Of a stretch of DNA of 46,711 nt, positions 19,815-29,900 are shown one piece after another (within the stretch, counting starts at the first letter, position 1; each line of letters begins with the position of its first letter). Under the pieces are notes generated by a model that worked only from the letters and a program-made list of their open reading frames with translations, ran no database searches and was not told the origin of the DNA. The stretch covers positions 9,115-55,825 of the forward strand of contig JAIFKQ010000018.1 in NCBI GenBank assembly GCA_020049515.1, given 5' to 3'. The DNA comes from Paludibacter sp. GTDB lineage: Bacteria > Bacteroidota > Bacteroidia > Bacteroidales > Paludibacteraceae. Made by a program: the position numbers and the translations under genes.

Positions 19815-19822
19815 AGGGGAAC
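19799..19822. repeat. CCCCTAACCCCTAAAGGGG intergenic-type repeat overlapping the lptC 3' end
   Basis: ACCCCTAACCCCTAAAGGGGAAC at 19800-19822, overlapping the last codons and stop of lptC. Confidence 0.5.
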
Positions 19823-19984
19823 TATGCAAGTATAGATTCCTAATACCTTGCCAATAGTTAATTCAAACAAAGGTTGAATGCAATCTAGAATTTTTATTTT
19901 TACTAATAAGTCTTTTGTAATTTTCAACTTTCAATTCCTAATATTTTAGATTTTCAGTATATTAAAACCCAAGAGTTACTAAAT

Positions 19985-20021
19985 AAAAAAAGCTTATTCT
20001 AAATTAGAATAAGCTTTTTTT
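19985..20021. terminator. Bidirectional terminator between convergent lptC and glmM
   Basis: AAAAAAAGCTTATTCTAA-a-TTAGAATAAGCTTTTTTT, 18-nt perfect arms. Confidence 0.92.
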
Positions 20022-20038
20022 ATGAACAAAATGTTTCA

Positions 20039-21430
20039 CTATATATTTGTAATTCGTTTAATTTCTTCAATCATTGCCTGAGCAAAAGCATCGGCCTGCT
20101 CTGCAGTTGCTGCTTCAGAATAAATCCGTATTATGGGCTCTGTATTTGATTTCCGGAGATGAACCCAACCAGTAGGGAAATCAATTTTTACACCGTCAAT
20201 ATCATTAACCTCGTATTGTTTGTACGATCCTTTGACAACAGCCAAGATACCATCTACATCAATGTTAGGTGTAAGCTGAATTTTATTTTTAGAAATAAAA
20301 TACTCAGGGTAAGTTTTTCGTAATGCGGAAACTGTCTGTTTTGACTTAGCCATTAGTGACAAAAATAATGCTATTCCTACCAGAGAATCTCGTCCGTAAT
20401 GACTTGCTGGATATATTACACCACCATTTCCCTCTCCACCAATCACCGCATTTGTTGCTTTCATGGCAGTTACCACATTCACTTCGCCTACCGCAGCAGC
20501 TGTATAAGTGCATCCGTATTTATTAGTTACATCCCTCAAAGCACGTGTGGAACTAAGGTTTGACACCGTATTTCCTGGCGTGTGTTGCAACACATAATCA
20601 GCAATTGAAACAAGCGTATATTCTTCTCCAAACATGCTTCCATCTTCACAAATAATTGCCAAGCGGTCAACATCAGGGTCCACAACAAAACCGACATCTG
20701 CCCTACCCTTTTTCAATAATTCAGAAATATCGGTCAAATGTTCTGGAAGTGGTTCCGGATTATGTGGAAAATGTCCGTTTGGTTCGCAGAAAAGCTTTTC
20801 AACTTTGTTTACACCTAAAGCTTCGAGTAATGCTGGAATTACAATTCCGCCAACGGAGTTTACACAATCAATGGCTACGCTAAAATTAGCTGCCTTGATG
20901 GCTTCTACATCCACCAATTCGAGTGCCAACACACTTTCAATGTGTTTTTGTGTGTACGAAGAATCTTCTGTAAGTTTACCTAAATCATCAACGCCCGAAA
21001 ATATAAAACTCTCTTCGGCAGCTATTTTCAATACACTTTCACCTTCCAAGGCATTCAAGAACTCACCTTTTTCATTCAATAATTTTAGTGCATTCCATTG
21101 TTTTGGGTTGTGGCTTGCGGTAAGAATTATTCCTCCAGCAGCCTGCTCCATTGTAACAGCTAATTCGGTAGTAGGCGTAGTAGCTAGCCCAATATTAACT
21201 ACATCGAAACCCATACCCAGCAATGTGCCAATAACCAGCTGATTAACCATTTCGCCTGAAATGCGTGCGTCTCGACCCACAACAATTTTTTTGGATGCAA
21301 CAAGTTGACTTGCTTTTATTTGTGTGGCATAAGCTGCCGTAAATCGAACAATATCCAACGGATTTAAACCGTCACCGACAGGGCCACCTATAGTGCCACG
21401 AATACCTGAAATTGATTTAATAAGACTCAT
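20039..21430 (-). CDS. glmM: Phosphoglucosamine mutase (phosphoglucomutase/phosphomannomutase family)
   Basis: 'MSLIKSISGIRGTIGG', 'GRDARISGEMV', 'GGIILTASHNPKQWNALKLL', 'DPDVDRLAIICEDG', 'GEGNGGVIYP'. Start set at M29 of the track ORF. Confidence 0.92.
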   Translation of the reverse strand: MSLIKSISGIRGTIGGPVGDGLNPLDIVRFTAAYATQIKASQLVASKKIVVGRDARISGEMVNQLVIGTLLGMGFDVVNIGLATTPTTELAVTMEQAAGGIILTASHNPKQWNALKLLNEKGEFLNALEGESVLKIAAEESFIFSGVDDLGKLTEDSSYTQKHIESVLALELVDVEAIKAANFSVAIDCVNSVGGIVIPALLEALGVNKVEKLFCEPNGHFPHNPEPLPEHLTDISELLKKGRADVGFVVDPDVDRLAIICEDGSMFGEEYTLVSIADYVLQHTPGNTVSNLSSTRALRDVTNKYGCTYTAAAVGEVNVVTAMKATNAVIGGEGNGGVIYPASHYGRDSLVGIALFLSLMAKSKQTVSALRKTYPEYFISKNKIQLTPNIDVDGILAVVKGSYKQYEVNDIDGVKIDFPTGWVHLRKSNTEPIIRIYSEAATAEQADAFAQAMIEEIKRITNI

Positions 21431-21440
21431 AATAGGAAAA

Positions 21441-21470
21441 GTTTGAAGATTTGAAAGTTTGAAGATTTGA
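21441..21470. repeat. Short tandem repeat GTTTGAAGATTTGAAA x ~1.9 upstream of glmM
   Basis: gtttgaagatttgaaagtttgaagatttga. Confidence 0.7.
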
Positions 21471-21503
21471 TTCTCTATTACTATTGGGAAAGTGAAATTT
21501 ATG

Positions 21504-22037
21504 TTATTTTTCAATTTTAATTTTTAAATCATATCCCATGGGGGTAGCTGGACTCCAATTATCTTTAAACCCAATTTTTGAATGTACAATTATTTTTGCC
21601 TCCGAGTTATTGTATTTCATATACTTAGCCGCTTCATGAAATGCTGTACACATTTGCGTTAAATCGCCATACGTAAAATCCAAGGTATAACCGCCATCAT
21701 CAAGAATGGAAGTATGTCTGGTAGTATCGGAAACCTCAGTCAAGGTATATTCTATATATCGAGGCACAATTGTGTTATTAAACTCAAGCGTATCCTCTCC
21801 TTCACCAGCATTAGACAAATGAAAATATAAGCCAGAAGAGGTGAGCACATAATCATTTACACCCCAGACTTTATCTGTAGGAAAACTAGATAATACATTA
21901 ATATTGTTTCGGGCAATAAAATCTGAGATTAGATTTTGCTCCAGTTTTAACTCTTTTGCATACGTAGTATCGTTACAGGAAGTTATTAAAAACAAAGAGC
22001 AAAATACTAGGATAATCAAATAACTTATTCGGTTCAT
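21504..22037 (-). CDS. DUF4827-like lipoprotein
   Basis: Lipoprotein signal 'LFLITSCNDTTYAKELKLEQNLISDFIARNNINVLSS'; DUF4827 assignment from resemblance only. Confidence 0.7.
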   Translation of the reverse strand: MNRISYLIILVFCSLFLITSCNDTTYAKELKLEQNLISDFIARNNINVLSSFPTDKVWGVNDYVLTSSGLYFHLSNAGEGEDTLEFNNTIVPRYIEYTLTEVSDTTRHTSILDDGGYTLDFTYGDLTQMCTAFHEAAKYMKYNNSEAKIIVHSKIGFKDNWSPATPMGYDLKIKIEK

Positions 22038-22157
22038 TTTAGTAGTTTATTTATTTACAAATATCCGACAAAATTCCGGATATTAAAAGTTAAGAATAAA
22101 GATATGTATTTAATAATGAATAAATTAAAACTACCTAAAATAGTTACACAACACTTA

Positions 22158-22667
22158 TTACTTATTCACTTTAATAATGTAAATCAGTGATTTATAAGGA
22201 GGTACATTCTTTTTATCTCCAGTCATTCCAAAGCCCAAATACCACGGTATAATAAATGTTGCACTATCTCCTTTACTTATAAGTTTTAAACCTTCTTCTA
22301 GCCCAACTACAATTTGCTTTTGACCCACTACAAGTTGTATTTCAGATTGGTCCACCAGTTTTCCATCCAAAAAAGTCAATTGATAAGAAAATTTACATTT
22401 ATCCTTATCTTTGATAAATGCATTTGAAGATGTGTGGTGTATTTTATACCAAAATCCTAATTCACTTTTTTTAAAAGATTTATCATTACGAACAAATTGA
22501 TACAAAACGCTATCTTCTCTCAAAGCCAATTTTTGATTAATCATCAGCATAGAGGTCACATTTTCGTCAATTAGAATACCCTTATTAGACGGCAGTTGTG
22601 GCGATTGTTTCACACACGACAACAAACTAAAAAAAAGAACAAAAAAACAAAGTTTGTATTTTTTCAT
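22158..22667 (-). CDS. FKBP-type peptidyl-prolyl isomerase lipoprotein (GldI-like)
   Basis: Lipobox LLSC; 'VVGLEEGLKLISKGDSATFIIPWYLGFGMTGDKKNVPPYKSLIYIIKV' FKBP C-terminal motif. Confidence 0.82.
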   Translation of the reverse strand: MKKYKLCFFVLFFSLLSCVKQSPQLPSNKGILIDENVTSMLMINQKLALREDSVLYQFVRNDKSFKKSELGFWYKIHHTSSNAFIKDKDKCKFSYQLTFLDGKLVDQSEIQLVVGQKQIVVGLEEGLKLISKGDSATFIIPWYLGFGMTGDKKNVPPYKSLIYIIKVNK

Positions 22668-22707
22668 TTAGGTAAATTGCTCGAAAGAATTAAAATAGCC
22701 ATAATTA

Positions 22708-25143
22708 TTATCTAATATTGGCAATGCTGATAATATCTGAGAAAACACCTGCAGCTGTTACACTGGCACCTGCTCCATAGCCTTTAATCATCATTGGATA
22801 CTCATTATAACGTTCTGTGGTGATGAGAATAATATTATTACTGCCTTGTAGGTCGTAAAAAGGATGCAGAGTATCCACCTCATGCAGACCCACGTTACAA
22901 TTTCCATTTTCCATGGTAGCCACAAATCTCCAGCGTTTTCCTTGAGCTGCAAGTGCCAACCGTTTATGCTCAAACTCAGCATCTAATTCAGGCACTGTTT
23001 TCCAAAAATCATCCAAAGATCCTATAAAATACTTATCGGGAATGAATAAATTTTTAACCACATCATCTTGTTCAACCTTATAACCAGCTTCACGGGCAAG
23101 AATTACCAATTTTCGTATCACATCCTTTCCACTTAAATCGATACGTGGATCTGGCTCAGCAAATTTAGCTTCTTTTGCCATTAAAATTGCTTTACTTAGT
23201 GGAATTTCGGCACTAATAGTGTTAAATATAAAATTGAGCGTTCCCGAAAGAACTGCTTCCATTTTTTGAATATGGTCACCACTATTTACCAAACTATTCA
23301 TTGTATTGATAATAGGTAAACCGGCTCCTACATTGGTTTCAAATAAAAATTTAACACCTTTGCGACGAGCAGTTTCTTTGAGGTTTATGTAATTGTCATA
23401 TTCAGAAGAAGCAGCAATTTTATTTGCTGTCACCACCGAAATATTATTTTCCATCATTGTTTGATACAAATCTGCTATTTGTGGGCTAGCAGTACAATCA
23501 ACAAATACCGAATTGAAGATATTCATCGTTAAAATTTCATTGCAAATATATTCTGGCGAAACAGTTATTCCTTTAGAATCCAGCTCTAATGAGTAATTTT
23601 CCAAATTAATGCCATCCCTTTCAAATAACATTTTAAATTCAGATGCAATTCCAACCACATTCAATTTTAAGCCATTTTGAGCCATTAATTTTGGTTGTTG
23701 CTTTTTAATTTGGTCGAGCAAACTTCCACCTACAGTACCTATTCCAACTACAAAAAGATTAAGCACTTGATATTCAGACAAAAAGAATGAATCATGTATA
23801 ACATTTAGTGCCTTACGAAGTGATTTTTTGTCGGTAACAAATGAAATATTTGTTTCCGATGCACCTTGAGCGCACGCCACCACATTAATGCCGTTTCGTC
23901 CCAGCGTTCCAAAAAGCTTACCTGCAATACCTGGTGTTCGCTTCATATTATCACCCACAATAGCTACAGTTGCTAAATCATCTTCCGAGAATATGTCATT
24001 AATTTCACCTTGTGCAATTTCGTAGGAAAATTCTTTTCTGAGAGCATTTACAGCCAACACACTATCTGCGTTCTTTACGCCGATAGAGGTAGTACTTTCG
24101 GAAGATGCTTGAGAGACAAGGAAAACACTGATTCCATTTTTTGCCAATACACCAAAAATACGGTTATTAACCCCTATAACACCCACCATACCAAGTCCTT
24201 GAAGAGTAATTAATGAGGTGTCGTTTATAGATGAAATACCTTTAATTGCTTTGGCTGCTTGGTCGGTTTTTTCTCGAGAAATAAAAGTTCCTTCAGCCTC
24301 TGGATTGAAGGTATTTTTTATTTTAACTGGAATATTTTTATGGAAAACCGGAAAAATGGTTGGCGGATAAATCACCTTTGCTCCAAAATTACACAACTCC
24401 ATAGCTTCAATAAAACTAAGCTTTTCTATTACATAAGCATTATTGATAATACGTGGGTCGGCGGTCATAAACCCATCTACATCACTCCATATTTCGAGCA
24501 TTGAAGCATGAAGTGCAGCTGCTATAATAGCTGCCGTATAGTCAGAACCACCACGACCTAAATTAGTTATAAAGTTGGTGTTTGTATCCGTAGAAATAAA
24601 ACCGCCACACACCGAAATTTGTGGCAAAATATTAAATTTAAGACGAATAAGGTCATTCGATTTTTCAAAATCAACAATGTGCTTGTCGAATTGATTTTCG
24701 GTTTTTATAAAAGTGCGAGCATCGTAATGTACTGCATTTGTAATTGCAGCTGTGACAATAATTGAAGAAATAGTTTCACCATAACTTACTATAGTATCAA
24801 TAATCTTGGTTGAAATATCTTTGATGAGATAAACGCCCTTAAAAATATTAGATAAATCGGTAAATTGAGATTCAACTTTACTAATTACTTCGTTTTTCTT
24901 GTCGGTGGCTATCACACTTTCAATCATTTCCAAATGCCGTGTCACCATTAATTCGTAAAAGGTAAGATAAGACAAATCACCTTCACAAGCTAGGTTGGCC
25001 ACCTTGTACAATTCATCTGTAACTCCCGAAAGAGCAGAAACTACTACAATAACAGGCTCATTTTGTGCCTCTACAATTTTCTTTACGCTCAGAATTCCAT
25101 TGACTGAACCTACGGATGTTCCGCCGAATTTTAATACCTTCAT
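22708..25143 (-). CDS. thrA: Bifunctional aspartate kinase / homoserine dehydrogenase
   Basis: 'MKVLKFGGTSVGS' aspartokinase start, ACT-like 'VAIVGDNMKRTPGIAGKLFGTLGRNGINV', then 'LFVVGIGTVGGSLLDQI' and 'TNVGAGLPIINTMNSLVNSGDHI' (homoserine dehydrogenase). Confidence 0.96.
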   Translation of the reverse strand: MKVLKFGGTSVGSVNGILSVKKIVEAQNEPVIVVVSALSGVTDELYKVANLACEGDLSYLTFYELMVTRHLEMIESVIATDKKNEVISKVESQFTDLSNIFKGVYLIKDISTKIIDTIVSYGETISSIIVTAAITNAVHYDARTFIKTENQFDKHIVDFEKSNDLIRLKFNILPQISVCGGFISTDTNTNFITNLGRGGSDYTAAIIAAALHASMLEIWSDVDGFMTADPRIINNAYVIEKLSFIEAMELCNFGAKVIYPPTIFPVFHKNIPVKIKNTFNPEAEGTFISREKTDQAAKAIKGISSINDTSLITLQGLGMVGVIGVNNRIFGVLAKNGISVFLVSQASSESTTSIGVKNADSVLAVNALRKEFSYEIAQGEINDIFSEDDLATVAIVGDNMKRTPGIAGKLFGTLGRNGINVVACAQGASETNISFVTDKKSLRKALNVIHDSFFLSEYQVLNLFVVGIGTVGGSLLDQIKKQQPKLMAQNGLKLNVVGIASEFKMLFERDGINLENYSLELDSKGITVSPEYICNEILTMNIFNSVFVDCTASPQIADLYQTMMENNISVVTANKIAASSEYDNYINLKETARRKGVKFLFETNVGAGLPIINTMNSLVNSGDHIQKMEAVLSGTLNFIFNTISAEIPLSKAILMAKEAKFAEPDPRIDLSGKDVIRKLVILAREAGYKVEQDDVVKNLFIPDKYFIGSLDDFWKTVPELDAEFEHKRLALAAQGKRWRFVATMENGNCNVGLHEVDTLHPFYDLQGSNNIILITTERYNEYPMMIKGYGAGASVTAAGVFSDIISIANIR

Positions 25144-25245
25144 TTTTATGATTATTGTTAAATTAGTCTGTTTTTTACTTAGCGTGCAAAATTAGCGATT
25201 TTTCATCAAATAATCCCTGTTTTTCGGCATATTTCGATAAAAGTG

Positions 25246-25276
25246 TTGCACCTTTAGGAAAAAAAAGGTACTTTTG
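25246..25276 (+). promoter_or_regulatory. Promoter of tRNA-Arg: TTG-N20-TACTTTTG
   Basis: TTG 25246-25248, TACTTTTG 25269-25276, ~28 nt upstream of the tRNA 5' end. Confidence 0.65.
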
Positions 25277-25304
25277 CAGCGCTTTAGAAAAAACGAAAGC
25301 AAAT

Positions 25305-25378
<74 letters not shown>

Positions 25379-25384
25379 CATATT

Positions 25385-25423
25385 AAAAACCCAATGCACT
25401 GATAATCAGGCATTGGGTTTTTT
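25385..25423 (+). terminator. Terminator after tRNA-Arg
   Basis: AAAAACCCAATGC-actgataatcag-GCATTGGGTTTTT. Confidence 0.9.
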
Positions 25424-26177
25424 AATTTGTGACGTTTGATTATGACAAGGACTTTTTATAGATATATATGTACTTAAATTTAAATCAACAAACAAAGAGG
25501 GAATTTCATATTAATCGTTTCTCTGTAAATTGCGCTCGTAAATGTCAAATATTAAAACTAAAGTCTCTAATTAGAATTGCCAAAATGAATGTAAAAAAAG
25601 GTAGTTTTAATCTAACAGCACTTAAAAGTTAAGAAACTACAATTCATGGTGAATGCATTTGAAGCAAAATCAGTATTGAATCAAAATATCGAAAAAACCT
25701 AAACCATCTTAATACGTATAAGCACATATATTTCAAACACTTAATATACACATCCATATTTATCAGTATAAATTATTAGTCCATTAATACTAATTATTCC
25801 ACGATTAATTTCAATAAGGTTTACTCCTATAGGATGTTGTATCTATCAATCACTTAAAGTAGCTTCATAGCGATGAAAATAAAGTCGATTTTGATTTTAT
25901 AAAGTACTATTGTAAAGTGTATATTGGCTAGAAACATTGAATTTCGCTTTATTATTTATGTAAAGAAAACAATAAATCAAAAAAACAAAACTTGAACGGT
26001 CAATTTTGTAAGTATTCAAACATTTCATTGCATAAGCTAAATTTGGATTTGGATTCAATGTTAAATGTAAACAATCCGATGGAGATTTGAAAGGAAAACA
26101 TGCAAAACGTAGTTGAAAAGATGATATGGGGGTATTTGCAAGTTAATGAGTTAAACAAACAACAAAAAAAAACGAAA

Positions 26178-26669
26178 ATGGAAAACTGTATTAAACAAAA
26201 ACCAAGTATTATTCTTGTTGATGATCATTTAATATTTAGACAAGGATTAAAATCCATAATAAGCAACGAAAATTTTGCTGAAGTAATTGGAGAAGCATCA
26301 AGCGGAATAGAATTTTTAGAACTTCTCAAAAACAATAGACCAGATGTTGTTTTAATGGACATTGATATGCCTTATATGAATGGAATGGAAGCTACACGAA
26401 AAGCACTAGAAATGGCACCAGATATGAAAATCATTGCGGTAACAATGTTTGGAGATGAAGAGTATTATTACAAAATGATAGAACTAGGAGTTAAAGGATT
26501 TATTGTAAAGTCTAGTGGCATTACCGAGCTTGAAAACGCAATTCGAGAAGTGATGATGGGGGAAAGTTACTTTTCAAATGAGCTTTTACGCAAAATTATA
26601 AACAATTTTGGTCACAAAACTATTGAAGTAACTGCTGAAGAACCGGCTGTACCATTGCCATGGTGGTAA
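26178..26669 (+). CDS. Response-regulator receiver-domain protein lacking a DNA-binding domain
   Basis: 'SIILVDDHLIFRQGLKSII...RPDVVLMDIDMPYMNGMEATRKALEMAPDMKIIAVTMFGDEEYYYKMIELGVKGFIVKSSG' NarL/FixJ-type receiver. ORF ends '...VPLPWW' with no HTH. Start likely MENCIKQK at 26178. Confidence 0.88.
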   Translation: MENCIKQKPSIILVDDHLIFRQGLKSIISNENFAEVIGEASSGIEFLELLKNNRPDVVLMDIDMPYMNGMEATRKALEMAPDMKIIAVTMFGDEEYYYKMIELGVKGFIVKSSGITELENAIREVMMGESYFSNELLRKIINNFGHKTIEVTAEEPAVPLPWW

Positions 26670-26802
26670 AAAAAATATAAAACTTTGTTGTTCTGTAAAC
26701 TCAATACTGAAGAGTGTTTTAGGAGCAGAATATTCAATAAAATACTTTAAGTGGGAGTAAAAAAGATTTTTTTCAAAATTGTGGAATTAGAATAACAATC
26801 TG

Positions 26803-26832
26803 AACTCCTCTTGATATAAATCGGGAGGAGTT
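26803..26832 (+). terminator. Possible terminator hairpin after the receiver gene
   Basis: AACTCCTC-ttgatataaatcgg-GAGGAGTT; weak T tract. Confidence 0.5.
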
Positions 26833-28426
26833 TATGTGTGTTTTACAAACTCATGCTAGTTCAAATTAAAAATGCGCTGAACGTTAATCTTGACTAATAT
26901 ATACGATGTAATATTATATTTATATAAATAAATAAAATTGAAATTGCTCATAAAAAATAATTAAGTCACATGTGAGATATGTTGATTTCATAGATGTAAA
27001 TTTAAATCTATAAAAAAAACAAATCTCCATATAGTTGAATATCTTAGATTTATCTGCAAAAACGAAAAGTTAAAATTATTAACAAACAAACAATTGAATG
27101 AATTTTTCACTTGAGCAACATATAATTCCTGTGTATATTATTCATTGTATATATAAAATTAATATCAGACAGCCGAATAAAAACAAATTGACTTGTTGTG
27201 AGATTTAATTTTTATATTTAAGTTTGTGATAGAAATCATAGAGTATATTGATGCGACTAAAACAAAATCGTCAAAAAAAAAGCACTTTGTATAATGGTAA
27301 ATTAAATATGATTAGTTAAATTTTAACGCGAAAATAAAGATTATTACATCTTATAAATCAACGAACTATAATATTTATATAAAATATAATTGCAATTAAT
27401 TTGCAATTAAATTCAAAATATCACAATTAAATTATAGCAATTATCCTTACTAAAACAAGGAAAATTTTTAAACTGAAATTTCGCATTATAGGTGTTGTGC
27501 AGAAAAATTTATTGGATACAAAGAAATAATACTATCTTGATATTTCATTGTTTCAAAATAGTATAGATAAATCAAACAATTAGCAATTGATATTCCAACG
27601 AGTTTGGTCGAAAAAAAAAACAACTATAGTAATAATCTAACGAAATTTTCATATTTTAAATTTAATATTACCACATATCTAAACTAATTGTGCTTATATT
27701 GCGATATTTACTTGGTGGCTCATTATTATTAAGCAAAAAAACCAGGAAATTAAAATTGACAGCATTGCTTACCTATAAAAAAATACGTAGCAGTTTGTAT
27801 TTGGGTATTAATTGTTTTTTCAACACCCTCTTAAAATTTATAGTATTAGAGGAGTTAATTTTAACAAGTTAAATGAGGCACTAGATTTCATTGTTGATTA
27901 CTTATTAACTTTGATTAAAAAAGTATTGGGAAAATCATCAATACAAATTCTTAGTAGTTGTTAGTGTAATAGAGCACTTCATTTATATTTCAATTCTTAT
28001 TGATACATTACTTTAATTATTTACAAACGCAGTTGAAACTAGTAATTGGGGCAGTGTAATAAAGTGCTATTTTTTAGAGAAGCCTGTATAAATTATGTAT
28101 TCTACTTAGGAAGCATAAAATAAACAATTTAATTCAAGGGCTATAATTAGTCAAAAATTAATTACAAATTGCGTTGTAAAATTTAAAAAGTTTATTTCTT
28201 AATAAAAGTTTACACATGGATTTTTATAAAATCATTTGATATTGTTGTAATTGAAATAAGCATCAAAATAAAATCATTAAAAATTTAACTTTTTACGAGT
28301 TGGCAATTCATTTTATCAAAAGCAATAAAAACACAAATTAGTTAGTCATATAAATCAACATACGAATAAAAAAAACCACATTCATTGTTTTATTTTAGGT
28401 AGTTTAGTTTAAAGATCTCAATATTT

Positions 28427-29206
28427 ATGCATCGAATTAGATTTCTTTACAAGTACCTTTATCATTTTATTACAGCAATACATACACGGGGTTACGGGGC
28501 GCACTCGCCATATATTTTTCAGTTTACCCGTTATGTATTACAGGAGAGGTACTCCTTTTACACATTCGAAAAAATTGAGATGCTTCGAAAGAATCTGAAA
28601 AAAGACAAACGGCAAATAAACATTACAGATTTTGGCACAGGAAAAAACAGAAGGTCAACCATATCATTAGTCTCATATAAATCTTTAAAATCGGCTAAAT
28701 ATGCACAATTATTATTCAGAATTGCTCACTATACAAAAGCCAAGGAGATTCTAGAATTTGGCACTTCTTTTGGCATTAGTACTATCTATTTAGCATCGTG
28801 CTCTAGCGATATTCACTGTATAAGCATGGAGGGTTGTCCAGAAACGGCTAAAATTGCACTAGAAAATTTCAATAAACTGAGTATAAAAAATATTGATTTG
28901 GTAATAGGTAGTATTGATGAAACTTTAAATAACACACTTAAAAGATTTAATCATATTGACTTGATATTTATCGATGCTAACCACAGTTTCAATGCTGTTA
29001 TTGAGTACTTTGAAAAATGCATGCCTAAAATGAATAAAAATTCAATTTTAGTAATAGATGATATATACTGGTCGAATGGAATGGAAAAAGCATGGGACTT
29101 TATAAAAAAACATCCAAAAGTAAATTCTACAATAGATTTATTTCAATTTGGGATCGTTTTTCTCAATGATGATTTAGTGAAAAAAAATTACAAAATGAGG
29201 TATTGA
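28427..29206 (+). CDS. Class I SAM-dependent methyltransferase (O-methyltransferase-like)
   Basis: 'AKEILEFGTSFGISTIYLA', 'HIDLIFIDANHSFNAVIEYFEKCMPKMNKNSILVIDDIYWSNGMEKAW'. Confidence 0.88.
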   Translation: MHRIRFLYKYLYHFITAIHTRGYGAHSPYIFQFTRYVLQERYSFYTFEKIEMLRKNLKKDKRQINITDFGTGKNRRSTISLVSYKSLKSAKYAQLLFRIAHYTKAKEILEFGTSFGISTIYLASCSSDIHCISMEGCPETAKIALENFNKLSIKNIDLVIGSIDETLNNTLKRFNHIDLIFIDANHSFNAVIEYFEKCMPKMNKNSILVIDDIYWSNGMEKAWDFIKKHPKVNSTIDLFQFGIVFLNDDLVKKNYKMRY

Positions 29207-29271
29207 TTTCCCTTTGATAAAATCACAGACTAGACGAACTTAAGACTTAAAGTTACTTAGAAAAGAAAAGA

Positions 29272-29823
29272 ATGAAATTATATACTAAAACTGGAGATAA
29301 AGGTCATACAGGATTAATTGGAGGCACAAGAGTATCCAAAAATGACATAAGAATTGAGGCCTACGGCACAGTTGATGAATTGAATACTTTTATTGGATTA
29401 TTAACTACTCATGAAATGCCAAGTATTGATTTGACTTTTTTAAGAGAGATTCAAAATACATTATTCGTAATTGGATCACATTTAGCTACTGACACATCCA
29501 AGGTAAATCTTCTTGATGCTTCAATACTAAACGGTGATTCGTCGTCAAAAATTGAACTCGAAATCGATAGACTTGACTCATTCTTGCCAATTTTAACTTC
29601 CTTTATATTACCTGGGGGCTCTTCTACCAGTGCAATGTGTCACGTTTGCAGAACTATTACACGCAGAGCAGAGCGTCGAATTTTCGACCTAAATAACATA
29701 TACATAGTTGATTCTAACATACTTATATACTTCAACAGATTATCAGATTATTTCTTTGTATTATCAAGGTATATAAATTTTTTATCAAATAGTGAAGAAA
29801 TTTGTTGGAAAAAGAAGAATTGA
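29272..29823 (+). CDS. Cob(I)yrinic acid a,c-diamide / cobalamin adenosyltransferase (PduO type)
   Basis: 'MKLYTKTGDKGHTGLIGGTRVSKNDIRIEAYGTVDELNTFIGLL', 'FILPGGSSTSAMCHVCRTITRRAERRI'. Confidence 0.95.
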   Translation: MKLYTKTGDKGHTGLIGGTRVSKNDIRIEAYGTVDELNTFIGLLTTHEMPSIDLTFLREIQNTLFVIGSHLATDTSKVNLLDASILNGDSSSKIELEIDRLDSFLPILTSFILPGGSSTSAMCHVCRTITRRAERRIFDLNNIYIVDSNILIYFNRLSDYFFVLSRYINFLSNSEEICWKKKN

Positions 29824-29900
29824 TAAAAAAATTTCCTATTTTTGCAGAAAATATAAAGTTAGTATTCTAAACTTATTCACTAAAAAAAATTAAGCTGATT

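Noticed and set aside
20634-21242. Plus-strand 202-aa ORF inside glmM
   Set aside because: Antisense to a well-conserved glmM; composition-driven shadow ORF.
27690-27872. 60-aa ORF in the gene desert
   Set aside because: No promoter or clear RBS, low-complexity hydrophobic/basic composition; not supported as a gene.
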